From Desulfobulbaceae bacterium (lineage in GTDB: Bacteria > Desulfobacterota > Desulfobulbia > Desulfobulbales > Desulfocapsaceae), in NCBI GenBank assembly GCA_031256095.1, contig JAIRRG010000010.1, forward strand, positions 1 through 13,741: a DNA stretch of 13,741 nt, given 5' to 3'. The position numbers were made by a program, and so were the translations under genes. The notes under the pieces were generated by a model. That model worked only from the letters and a program-made list of their open reading frames with translations, was not told where the DNA came from and did not search any database. Position 1 is the first letter of the stretch. Each line of letters opens with the position of its first letter. Of this stretch, positions 1 through 5,877 are shown one piece after another.

Positions 1-2
1 TG

Positions 3-467
3 CTTACCCTCCTCACCGTTATTCATATCATTGTCTGCCTTTTCCTGATTGTTGTCGTCCTGCTTCAGCATGGCAAGGGCGCCGATGTTGGCGCTACTTT
101 TGGCGGCTCTTCGCAATCCCTGTTTGGTTCCGAAGGGCCATTGCCGCTTCTGAACAAGATTACCACCGCCGCCGCCATCGTCTTCATGTGCACGTCGATG
201 GGACTGGCTTATTACGCTACCCATACCGGCACCGAATCTCTGATGGGAGGTTTCGGTCAGCATAAGCCGGCGGCGCCAACGAAGACGGTGCAGCCAGCGG
301 AAGAAAAGGCGCAGGCTCCAGCCGCGTCTCATCCAGAAACGCCAGCGGCCCCAGCGCCGGAAGCAGCGAGCGGCGACAAGACGAAGGCGGCTGAAACTGC
401 GCCCGCCGCTCCGGCGGAGCCGAAACCAGGCACGGGCAAGCAGCCCGCGCCGGGAAAAAAGAAATAA
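3..467 (+). CDS. secG: Protein translocase subunit SecG (5' partial)
   Basis: SecG is the small inner-membrane subunit of the SecYEG translocon and helps protein export driven by SecA. The reading frame is open from base 3 and its start lies just left of the window; comparison with the family suggests only a few residues are missing. The first transmembrane helix (residues LLTVIHIIVCLFLIVVVLLQ) is followed by the SecG signature loop with GKGADVGATFGGSSQ, then LFGSEG and a second helix around KITTAAAIVFMCTSMGLAYY. After the second helix the protein carries an unusually long tail of about 75 residues, rich in Ala, Pro and Lys, which looks disordered. The gene ends 7 bases before tRNA-Leu(GAG); the secG-leuU neighbourhood is also found in E. 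coli and other proteobacteria. An ORF starting at the internal TTG at 141 would miss the first helix and should not be used. Confidence 0.95.
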   Translation, partial: LTLLTVIHIIVCLFLIVVVLLQHGKGADVGATFGGSSQSLFGSEGPLPLLNKITTAAAIVFMCTSMGLAYYATHTGTESLMGGFGQHKPAAPTKTVQPAEEKAQAPAASHPETPAAPAPEAASGDKTKAAETAPAAPAEPKPGTGKQPAPGKKK

Positions 468-474
468 CCCCGTT

Positions 475-560
475 GCCGAAGTGGTGGAATTGGTAGACAC
501 GCTATCTTGAGGGGGTAGTGACCTACGGTCGTGCGAGTTCGAGTCTCGCCTTCGGCACCA
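475..560 (+). tRNA. leuU: tRNA-Leu(GAG)
   Basis: A complete type II (long variable arm) tRNA. The acceptor stem GCCGAAG (475-481) pairs with CTTCGGC (550-556), followed by discriminator A557 and an encoded CCA (558-560). The anticodon stem CTATC/GGTAG closes a loop with GAG at 509-511, decoding CUC and CUU leucine codons. The T arm is GCGAG-TTCGAGT-CTCGC at 533-549. The gene is intact although the integrated element starts right behind it, as expected when an integrase uses the 3' end of a tRNA and restores it on insertion. Confidence 0.97.
533..560 (+). other. Inferred attL at the 3' end of tRNA-Leu
   Basis: P4-type integrases usually recombine at the T arm and 3' end of tRNA genes, and an integrase gene of this family starts 185 bases downstream in the same orientation. 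The core of the site cannot be delimited because no second copy (attR) of the tRNA 3' end was found anywhere in the window. The call rests on gene order and family behaviour, not on a visible direct repeat. Confidence 0.45.
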
Positions 561-577
561 TTTGATTGTTTTTTAAC

Positions 578-661
578 GTCCGTTGCAGTCCGATACAGGC
601 CAGAATCCTGAGCAAAATCAAGGGCTCTGGCCTTTTTCTTTGTCCGATGTAGTCCGATATA
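578..661 (+). repeat. Pair of 20-bp direct repeats, likely integrase arm sites
   Basis: GTCCGTTGCAGTCCGATACA at 578-597 and GTCCGATGTAGTCCGATATA at 642-661 match at 17 of 20 positions and start exactly 64 bases apart. Each unit contains the core GTCCG twice. They lie between the tRNA and the integrase gene, where arm-type binding sites of P4 and lambda-like integrases are expected. The role is inferred from position and repetition. Confidence 0.55.
597..640 (+). terminator. Rho-independent terminator behind tRNA-Leu
   Basis: AGGCCAGA (597-604) pairs with TCTGGCCT (626-633). An inner CCT/AGG helix (607-609 with 621-623) extends the stem, and TTTTCTT follows. It would end the secG-tRNA transcript and insulate the integrase gene. 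It lies between the two 20-bp direct repeats, so it belongs to the element, not to the original host context. Confidence 0.75.
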
Positions 662-666
662 ATCCA

Positions 667-695
667 TTGACATCCACCGTTTTTAACCATACGTT
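667..695 (+). promoter_or_regulatory. Candidate integrase promoter
   Basis: A perfect -35 hexamer TTGACA at 667-672 is followed, after 17 bases, by a weak -10 hexamer TACGTT at 690-695. This is the best sigma70-like match ahead of the integrase start at 745. The poor -10 would suit a weak or regulated promoter. Confidence 0.4.
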
Positions 696-744
696 AAGCC
701 ATATTTAGCTTTTTGCTCATAATATAAGCAAGGGTGTGTATGGT

Positions 745-2025
745 ATGAGAACTGTTAAGCCGCTTACTGACAAGCAGATCAGCAATGCGAAGCCGAAAGG
801 CAAAGAGTATTCCCTCTGGGATGGTCAAGGCTTACATATCATCGTTAAGCCGACCGGCTCAAAGCTCTGGCGCTTCCAGTTCACGCTTGCCGAAAAAAAG
901 AAGCTCATGGGGCTGGGGCAATATCCAGCCACTTCCCTTGATGCTGCCAGAGGCAAAGCGCAAGAGCTTCGCAAGCTCGCCGCCGCTGGCGTTGATCCCG
1001 TGGCGAGGCGCCAAGAAGAACAGGCTGAGGAACGGACACGTCAAGGTCTCGCCGCTTGCACCTTTCAAGCGGTAGCCGTTGAGTGGTACGCCACCGTCAA
1101 GGGCCGCTATCGGCCAACGAATCAGAAAAAAGTCCTGTGGCTCTTGCGCTTGCTGGGTGAAGCAATGGGGCCGCTGCCCATCCATACCATACGCTATAAC
1201 CATATCCGCGCCGCTTTGCGTATGGTTATAGACAAGGGCAACGTGGCGACCGCCCACAAGCTGGGCAGTAAGGCCAGGGAGATATTCAGCTACGCCCGGC
1301 GCAACGGCTACATCGACACCAACCCCGCCGACGACTTCACCAAGGACTTGCCACCCATCAAGAGCCAGCCACACGCCTTTATTACCGATGAAAAAAAGTT
1401 GGGCGCTCTTCTCAGGTCGATGGACGAATACGACGGCGCTTTGCAAGTGCGCTACGCCCTGCGGCTCATGCCGTACCTTGCCCTTCGCATAAGTGAGCTA
1501 CGGGGGGCGAGGTGGGCGGAAATTGACCTCGATGCCGCCCTGTGGGTTGTCCCGGCTAAACGCCAGGACAAAGACGGTACCGGCATGAAGATGCGCCAGC
1601 CTCATATTGTCCCGCTATCCACTCAGGCCGTGGCCTTACTTCAGGACTTGAAACTGTTCACCGGCCACGCCGCTTTGTGCTTCCCCTCGCCGGTGGGCAA
1701 GAAGGCCAGCCAGCCGATCAGCGACATGACGATCCGTAACGCCTTGCGGCGCATGGGTTACGCGAACAAGGAAATCACCCCCCACGGCTTCCGGCATACC
1801 TTCTCGACGCTCGCCAATGAGTTTGCCCTGAGCGACGGCGACACCATAGAGGGCGGACTGGCTCACAAGAAGCGGTCAGACGACTGGATCACCGCCGCCC
1901 TGGCCAAGAAAGACGGTAATAATATCCGTGGTACGTACAATCACGCCGCCTATATTGAGCCGCGCCGCAAGCTCATGCAGGCGTGGGCGGACTATCTCGA
2001 CACGCTGAGGGAGGGGAAGGCATGA
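745..2025 (+). CDS. int: P4-type tyrosine recombinase/integrase
   Basis: Site-specific recombinase that inserts and excises the element at tRNA-Leu. Residues 1-85 are the N-terminal DUF4102 arm-binding domain (LTDKQISNAKPKGKEYSLWDGQGL), followed by a core-binding domain and a C-terminal catalytic domain. The catalytic set is visible: R248 in ALRISELRGARW, H347-x-x-R350 in HGFRHTFS, H374 in GLAHKK, and the likely nucleophile Y398 in TYNHAAY. The spacing between H374 and the tyrosine is 24 residues, longer than the 9-10 usual in the family, because of an insert containing RSDDWITAALAKKDG. The ATG at 745 is preferred over the GTG at 736, because AAGGG at 730-734 sits 10 bases before 745 but only one base before 736. 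The stop overlaps the next start (ATGA), indicating translational coupling. Confidence 0.93.
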   Translation: MRTVKPLTDKQISNAKPKGKEYSLWDGQGLHIIVKPTGSKLWRFQFTLAEKKKLMGLGQYPATSLDAARGKAQELRKLAAAGVDPVARRQEEQAEERTRQGLAACTFQAVAVEWYATVKGRYRPTNQKKVLWLLRLLGEAMGPLPIHTIRYNHIRAALRMVIDKGNVATAHKLGSKAREIFSYARRNGYIDTNPADDFTKDLPPIKSQPHAFITDEKKLGALLRSMDEYDGALQVRYALRLMPYLALRISELRGARWAEIDLDAALWVVPAKRQDKDGTGMKMRQPHIVPLSTQAVALLQDLKLFTGHAALCFPSPVGKKASQPISDMTIRNALRRMGYANKEITPHGFRHTFSTLANEFALSDGDTIEGGLAHKKRSDDWITAALAKKDGNNIRGTYNHAAYIEPRRKLMQAWADYLDTLREGKA

Positions 2026-2564
2026 GCGATTATATTACAGTGCTTGACGCGGCGGCACAGATTGAAATGAGTCCGGAACGGTTTGCGAATCTCTTACGGG
2101 AAAAACGTGATGTGCTACCCGTCGAAATCAACCATGAAGCGCTTGCGAACAATCCTTATGCTATGTTTGCCGGTAGAGCCTTAGAAAAATTCTATGAAGG
2201 GATACCCGGTCAGGGGATTGGCTTATTCGCTCTTAAAATTCATCGTCTGGACTGGGAAGCCTACAAAGCCCGATGTGCCGCGCCGCCGGTAAATGATGAC
2301 ATGGCGGCCACATTGGAGAAAAACAACGCGCCCTCGCGAGTAAACGCCGACCTGTGGAAAAACTCAGTGAGGGCGATTATAAGAGTAGTTTGCTCGAAAC
2401 GACGAAACTGGAAAAAAACAGAATTTCAAGATGCCGTGGCTAAAGAATGTCCGGGCGGGCGATACCATACAGAAGCCGTTAACATTGCCTGGCAAGAGTT
2501 GCCAGACAGTTACAAGGGCGGAACAGGGCGTCCCCCAAAAGGCTTAAAAGCCTCAAAAGTCTAA
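2022..2564 (+). CDS. Unknown protein translationally coupled to the integrase
   Basis: A 180-residue protein that I do not recognise. Its ATG overlaps the integrase stop in an ATGA, with GAGGGGAAGG just upstream as ribosome binding site, so the two are made together. The N-terminus (DYITVLDAAAQIEMSPERFANLLREK) resembles a helix-turn-helix or MerR/excisionase-like fold. The middle has no clear motif. The C-terminal 70 residues are basic (VCSKRRNWKKTEFQDAV ... GRPPKGLKASKV), and GRPPK is AT-hook-like. A DNA-binding role such as excision control or regulation is plausible but only inferred. The stop codon lies inside an 11-bp inverted repeat. Confidence 0.75.
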   Translation: MSDYITVLDAAAQIEMSPERFANLLREKRDVLPVEINHEALANNPYAMFAGRALEKFYEGIPGQGIGLFALKIHRLDWEAYKARCAAPPVNDDMAATLEKNNAPSRVNADLWKNSVRAIIRVVCSKRRNWKKTEFQDAVAKECPGGRYHTEAVNIAWQELPDSYKGGTGRPPKGLKASKV

Positions 2565-2586
2565 ACTCTCGAATAGTTTAGACTTT
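2556..2586. repeat. Perfect 11-bp inverted repeat before alpA
   Basis: AAAGTCTAAAC (2556-2566) and GTTTAGACTTT (2576-2586) are perfect inverted copies around a 9-base loop. The left arm contains the TAA stop of the preceding gene. A run of six T follows at 2593-2598 after a gap, so it could act as a weak terminator. It also lies about 85 bases ahead of alpA, where an operator for an element regulator would be expected. The two roles cannot be separated from the sequence. Confidence 0.6.
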
Positions 2587-2670
2587 CCCATATTTTTTCG
2601 AAAGTTCAACAACATACCATCTTGGCAAATGCTTCCGATAAACGGCGGCAACAACCAAGAGGGTATCATC

Positions 2671-2991
2671 ATGTCCAACCTAATCCCTGAAGAAGGCTTC
2701 TTGCGTGTTCGTCAAATCGTTGGCGACCGCAAAGCCAATCCCCCCATCCCCGCAATCATTCCTGTAAGTCAGTCCACCTGGTGGGCGGGCGTCGCGTCTG
2801 GCCGCTTCCCGCAACCCATCCGCTTGTCGCGTGGCGTTACGGTCTGGCGGGTAGAAGACATCCGTTCTTTGCTGGAGAATCCACCCACAGAGCTAGAGAG
2901 TGGCCCGGCCAAGGCGCAAGCGGCGGCACGGGAAAAACACTCTGGCCGCTATAGCAACAAGCGGTGGGAAAGCAGAGCGGGGCGGCCATGA
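2671..2991 (+). CDS. alpA: AlpA-family transcriptional regulator
   Basis: Small DNA-binding regulator of the AlpA/MerR-like excisionase group, found in P4-like prophages and Gram-negative satellites, where it activates integrase or element genes. Of 106 residues, the core at 9-65 contains GFLRVRQIVGD, PVSQSTWWAGVASGRFPQPIRLS and VTVWRVEDIRSLLE. These match the AlpA pattern: the helix-turn-helix around S33-G44, then F-P-x-P and W-R-x-E-D-I. The ATG at 2671 is chosen over an upstream in-frame start at 2629 because GAGGG at 2659-2663 is a well-placed ribosome binding site and the family motif starts shortly after. The stop overlaps the primase start in an ATGA. The C-terminal 35 residues are charged and not conserved in the family. 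Confidence 0.88.
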   Translation: MSNLIPEEGFLRVRQIVGDRKANPPIPAIIPVSQSTWWAGVASGRFPQPIRLSRGVTVWRVEDIRSLLENPPTELESGPAKAQAAAREKHSGRYSNKRWESRAGRP

Positions 2992-3740
2992 CAAAAAAAG
3001 AAGCCCCTGGTCTGGCGAACACGGGGGCAACGAACAAGGGTAAAGTCTCTGATACGGAGATGCCCAACAATAGCCATTTTTCCACAGAAAATCAACCAAC
3101 AAAAGCGGCGGCTCTGGTATACGCCGCCCACGGGCTGCCCATCTTCCCGTGTGGCTGGGACAAGCGCCCAAAGACCAAGAACGGATTCAGGGACGCGACC
3201 ACTGACACCGCACAGATTGAAGCGTGGTGGACGGCTGACCCTCTCGCCATGATTGGGATGCCGACCGGCGAGGCGTCGGGCGTTTGGTGCCTTGACGTGG
3301 ATATGCACGAGGGACAGGCGGACGGCTTTTTCAGCCTGGCAGCGCTCGACGCGCAACATGAGCCATTACCGGCGGCAACCCGTACCCATGAGACACCATC
3401 CGGCGGGCGGCATCTGCTTTTCAGATACCCAGCCGACCGGGACATCCGCAACAGCGCCTCAAAGCTTGGCCCCGGCCTCGATGTGCGCGGCGAAGGCGGC
3501 TACATCATCGTACCGCCTTCCGCCACCGCATCAGGGAAGCATTACATCATCCTTGACGCCAGCCGTCCAGTCGCCGCGCCGGAATGGTTGCTTGACCTTG
3601 TGGCGCCACCGCTGAAGTCTGATCACCGCGTCAATCGCCCACCTATTCCCCCCAGCCAACCACGCGGGACACTACACCCATACGTTGCCAGGGCCGTCGA
3701 TGCTGAACTTGCCACCTTGGCATCGACGCCGGAAGGCTAG
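2988..3740 (+). CDS. Primase-polymerase domain protein (N-terminal part of an amber-split primase-helicase)
   Basis: Bifunctional DNA primase/polymerase (prim-pol, PF09250-type) expected to prime replication of the element. After a 37-residue variable leader, residues 40-205 hold the domain: ALVYAAHGLPIFPCGWDKRP, DATTDTAQIEAWW, then the metal-binding pair D103-x-D105 in WCLDVDMH, H142 in SGGRHLLF, and D165 in GLDVRGEGGY. All catalytic motifs are intact. The ATG at 2988 overlaps the alpA stop. The frame is ended by TAG at 3738-3740 within the linker (EG-stop-RNDALN), and the same frame then continues open to 5042 with matching family sequence. A CAG glutamine at that place would restore a 684-residue primase-helicase. 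The truncated product could still be an active primase. Confidence 0.85.
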   Translation: MTKKEAPGLANTGATNKGKVSDTEMPNNSHFSTENQPTKAAALVYAAHGLPIFPCGWDKRPKTKNGFRDATTDTAQIEAWWTADPLAMIGMPTGEASGVWCLDVDMHEGQADGFFSLAALDAQHEPLPAATRTHETPSGGRHLLFRYPADRDIRNSASKLGPGLDVRGEGGYIIVPPSATASGKHYIILDASRPVAAPEWLLDLVAPPLKSDHRVNRPPIPPSQPRGTLHPYVARAVDAELATLASTPEG

Positions 3741-3782
3741 CGCAACGACGCGCTGAATAGCGCCGCCTTCAGCCTGGGGCAA

Positions 3783-5042
3783 TTGGTGGGCGGCGGTGAA
3801 CTGAGCGAGACAGAGGCAAGAGCCAGCCTTGAACAAGCGGCTGAGGCTTGCGGCTTACGTGGGGTGGAAGTCGGCAAGACGCTTGAAAGCGGGCTGACCG
3901 CTGGGAAGAAAGAGCCGCGAAGCGTGCCAGACAACCCACAAGCCACCAAGACCGCGCCCCCATCCGGCACGACCACGCAAGCCACCAGCCAGCCAGAACG
4001 CCGACGCTTCACGTTGACGCACGGGGCGGACTTGCCCGACACGCCGCCGCAATGGCTGGTTGAGGATTTTATTACCGTCGATTCGCTGGGCTTGATTTTC
4101 GGCGATTCAGAAGCCGGGAAAAGCTTTCTGGCAATCGCGCTGGCCTGCGCCGTCGCCAGCGGCGAACCCTTCTTTAACCGGATGGTCAGACAGTCGCCGG
4201 TAGTTTACATCGCCGGTGAAGGCAATACCGGGCTGAAGCGCCGGGTAAAAGCCTGGGCCATCCATCACAACCGCGCCATGGCGACCATTCCCATATACTT
4301 CAGCAATACAGCAATACCGCTGGATGATCCAGGGAACCTTGCCCAAGTCGAAACCGCCATTGATGAGGCGGCGGCGATAGCCGGGCAGCCTGAGCTGATC
4401 ATCATTGACACGCTCGCTCGATCCTATGGAGGCGACGAAAACGCCACCCAAGACATGAACGGCTTCATTGCCGCGCTTGATGCCCTGCGTTTGCGGTACA
4501 GTGCCGCTATTATCGTTGTTCACCACACCGGCCACATGGAGAAAGGGCGGGCGCGTGGTTCATCCGCCTTGCGGGCTGCCCTTGATTTTGAATACTGCTT
4601 TGCAAGTATCGACGGCGGCGACCTTCGCAAGCTGGCCTTCACCAAGGTTAAAGACTTCGAGCGACCGGCGGCCATGCACTTCCGGCTGACGCCGGTGGAA
4701 GTGGCCCCGGCAGGAACAGACGGCAACCTTGATTTGCCTGATACCGTCCCTGTCCTGGAGCTGGCCGACTATGAACCACCCACACCGCCATCAAGGGCCG
4801 GGCAAGGGAAGAATCAGATAAAGGTGCTCGACATCCTGCATGGCTTATCCAGCCATACGGCGGACGGCAACCTTGATAGACCGGCAGGGATAACGCGGGA
4901 AGCATGGCGGGACGAATGCCTAGCCAATGGGTTCGACCGCTTCCAATTCAGAAGAGCTGAAATATCTCTCGAAAACCAGGGGGTAATTACTGAAACTAAC
5001 GGTTATATAACCCTTAAGGGGTGTGACGTTACAAATGGGTGA
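3783..5042 (+). CDS. RepA-like AAA+ replicative helicase (C-terminal part of the amber-split protein)
   Basis: Hexameric RepA/AAA_25-type helicase that would unwind the element's origin. Numbered from the TTG at 3783, residues 1-75 are the linker left from the fusion. Residues 76-330 are the ATPase: Walker A G107-DSEAGK-S114, E146 in YIAGEGN, Walker B ending in D209 (LIIIDT), and the sensor region VVHHTGHMEKGRARGSSALR. A C-terminal segment after residue 355 looks like a winged helix (AWRDECLANGFDRFQFRRA). The true start is unclear: GGGG at 3776-3779 gives the TTG 3783 or GTG 3786 only a weak ribosome binding site, and reinitiation after the amber at 3738 is possible. Origin-like repeats begin inside the last codons of this gene. 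Confidence 0.85.
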   Translation: MVGGGELSETEARASLEQAAEACGLRGVEVGKTLESGLTAGKKEPRSVPDNPQATKTAPPSGTTTQATSQPERRRFTLTHGADLPDTPPQWLVEDFITVDSLGLIFGDSEAGKSFLAIALACAVASGEPFFNRMVRQSPVVYIAGEGNTGLKRRVKAWAIHHNRAMATIPIYFSNTAIPLDDPGNLAQVETAIDEAAAIAGQPELIIIDTLARSYGGDENATQDMNGFIAALDALRLRYSAAIIVVHHTGHMEKGRARGSSALRAALDFEYCFASIDGGDLRKLAFTKVKDFERPAAMHFRLTPVEVAPAGTDGNLDLPDTVPVLELADYEPPTPPSRAGQGKNQIKVLDILHGLSSHTADGNLDRPAGITREAWRDECLANGFDRFQFRRAEISLENQGVITETNGYITLKGCDVTNG

Positions 5043-5083
5043 CAAATGGGGGGACAAATGGGAGCGCTACGTGTGACAAATGG
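5028..5083 (+). repeat. Iteron array, consensus G(T/G)(G/T)ACAAATGG
   Basis: Copies are GTTACAAATGGG (5028-5039), GTGACAAATGGG (5039-5050), GGGACAAATGGG (5051-5062) and GTGACAAATGG (5073-5083). Their starts are 11, 12 and 22 bases apart, so they fall on the same face of the helix, as initiator-binding iterons do. The first two lie across the stop region of the helicase gene. Confidence 0.7.
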
Positions 5084-5133
5084 CCCCCCACCCCTTAAAG
5101 GGGGGCCATGTCACGTCACATGTCACACGTCAC
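5081..5133. repeat. Hairpin plus inverted GTCAC boxes
   Basis: TGGCCCCCC (5081-5089) pairs perfectly with GGGGGGCCA (5100-5108) around a 10-base loop that contains CCCCTTAAA. To its right, GTCAC occurs at 5110, 5115, 5122 and 5129, as the inverse of the GTGAC starts of the iterons at 5023, 5039 and 5073. The last iteron and the first GTCAC box therefore extend the hairpin to about 15 paired bases with a two-base bulge. No T run follows, so a plain terminator is unlikely. Confidence 0.65.
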
Positions 5134-5162
5134 AAAAAAAAGAAGAAAAAAAAGAGGATGAA

Positions 5163-5537
5163 ATGACTAGGCATAATTCAGAGAGAAAGAAGCCCGTGGA
5201 TGGCTGGAAGAACCCAACCCTTTCCATGTCGGGGAAACCTTCTTGCCGGGCTGAGGGCAAACCGCCCCATGGTGGCCGCTTGCTCGATGCCTTCGTTCTG
5301 ATCAACGGCGCCCGGCAAGATGGCTATGGCCCGCCACGTGAGAACCTCGCCCGCGGCACCATGGCCCTGTGTCAGGCCTTCTTGCCGGGCCACGTCTACA
5401 CGCCGCGCACCGTGGCCCTCATGCTGGCGCTACTTAAACTTGCCCGCGAAGCGCATGGGCATAAACAAGACAACCTCATCGATGCCGCCGGGTATATCGC
5501 CTTGGCCGCCGATGCAATCAACAACCTGGAGAAATAA
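5163..5537 (+). CDS. DUF6378-like phage protein
   Basis: A 124-residue protein whose residues 35-124 look like the small DUF6378 family seen in phages and islands: LLDAFVLINGARQDGYGPPRENLARG, then VYTPRTVALMLALLKLAREAHGHKQDNLIDAAGYIALAADAI. The recognisable pattern is R-Q-D-x-Y-G-x-P, A-L-M-x-A-L-L-K-x-A-R and D-x-A-G-Y-x-A-L. The biochemical role of the family is not known to me; the all-helical pattern recalls MazG-type proteins, but no metal-binding ExxE motif is evident. The ATG at 5163 is preferred because AGAGGA lies 5-6 bases upstream. A start at 5046 would translate through the iterons and give a low-complexity leader. The next gene begins two bases after the stop. Confidence 0.72.
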   Translation: MTRHNSERKKPVDGWKNPTLSMSGKPSCRAEGKPPHGGRLLDAFVLINGARQDGYGPPRENLARGTMALCQAFLPGHVYTPRTVALMLALLKLAREAHGHKQDNLIDAAGYIALAADAINNLEK

Positions 5538-5539
5538 CC

Positions 5540-5869
5540 ATGACGCAAAAAATCGACTTTCCCAAAACAGCCGAAGCGGTGAAAGAAAAATACGACGCGC
5601 TACTACAAGCCGTCTGGACGGCGTTCAGAGAGTGCAACATCGGCGGCAAGTGGCTGGAATCCGTGATTCTGGCCGCAAACTTATCCAACATGGTCAAGCT
5701 GGCGGCGGAAACTGTCTTCGTTCGTCCAAGTAAGCCTACACCCACACTTGAAGAAACTGAGGCCTTGGTCTGGCAACAATGCGGGCGCATTTTTCCCGAT
5801 GTGCAAGCCTGGGTAGATAGAGGATGCCCGGCTACCGTCCCGCCTGAGTACGTGAAAGACACCAACTAG
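5540..5869 (+). CDS. Unknown 109-residue element protein
   Basis: I do not recognise this protein. It starts two bases after the preceding stop, with GGAG at 5528-5531 as a suitable ribosome binding site, and ends 8 bases before the small terminase gene, so it lies in the same transcription unit. The sequence appears helical and soluble, with no signal peptide or membrane segment. It begins MTQKIDFPKTAEAVKEKYDA and contains VWQQCGRIFPDVQAW near its end. It ends in TAG. Its position beside the terminase suggests a packaging or helper-interference role, but this is a guess from position only. Confidence 0.7.
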   Translation: MTQKIDFPKTAEAVKEKYDALLQAVWTAFRECNIGGKWLESVILAANLSNMVKLAAETVFVRPSKPTPTLEETEALVWQQCGRIFPDVQAWVDRGCPATVPPEYVKDTN

Positions 5870-5877
5870 GTGATACA

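Larger units (their letters stand above)
5011..5133. other. Candidate replication origin of the element
   Basis: The 3' end of the helicase gene and the following spacer hold a dense set of repeats. They are a palindrome CCCTTAAGGG (5011-5020), four iterons of the type GTGACAAATGGG (5028-5083), a 9-bp G/C hairpin (5081-5108) and four inverted GTCAC boxes (5110-5133), followed by an A-rich tract (5132-5156). Iterons next to an A/T-rich stretch directly behind the replication initiator or helicase gene match the origin layout of SaPI-type satellites. The function is inferred from structure and location. Confidence 0.6.

Noticed and set aside
5081..5108. Rho-independent terminator after the helicase
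   Set aside because: The hairpin is strong, but neither strand has a T run next to it.
5010..5133. CRISPR array
   Set aside because: Repeats are 11-12 bases with no regular spacers, and no cas genes are present; the pattern fits iterons.
5046..5162. Upstream start for the DUF6378-like protein
   Set aside because: The extra 39 residues are low-complexity translation of the iterons and hairpin; the ATG at 5163 has a much better ribosome binding site.
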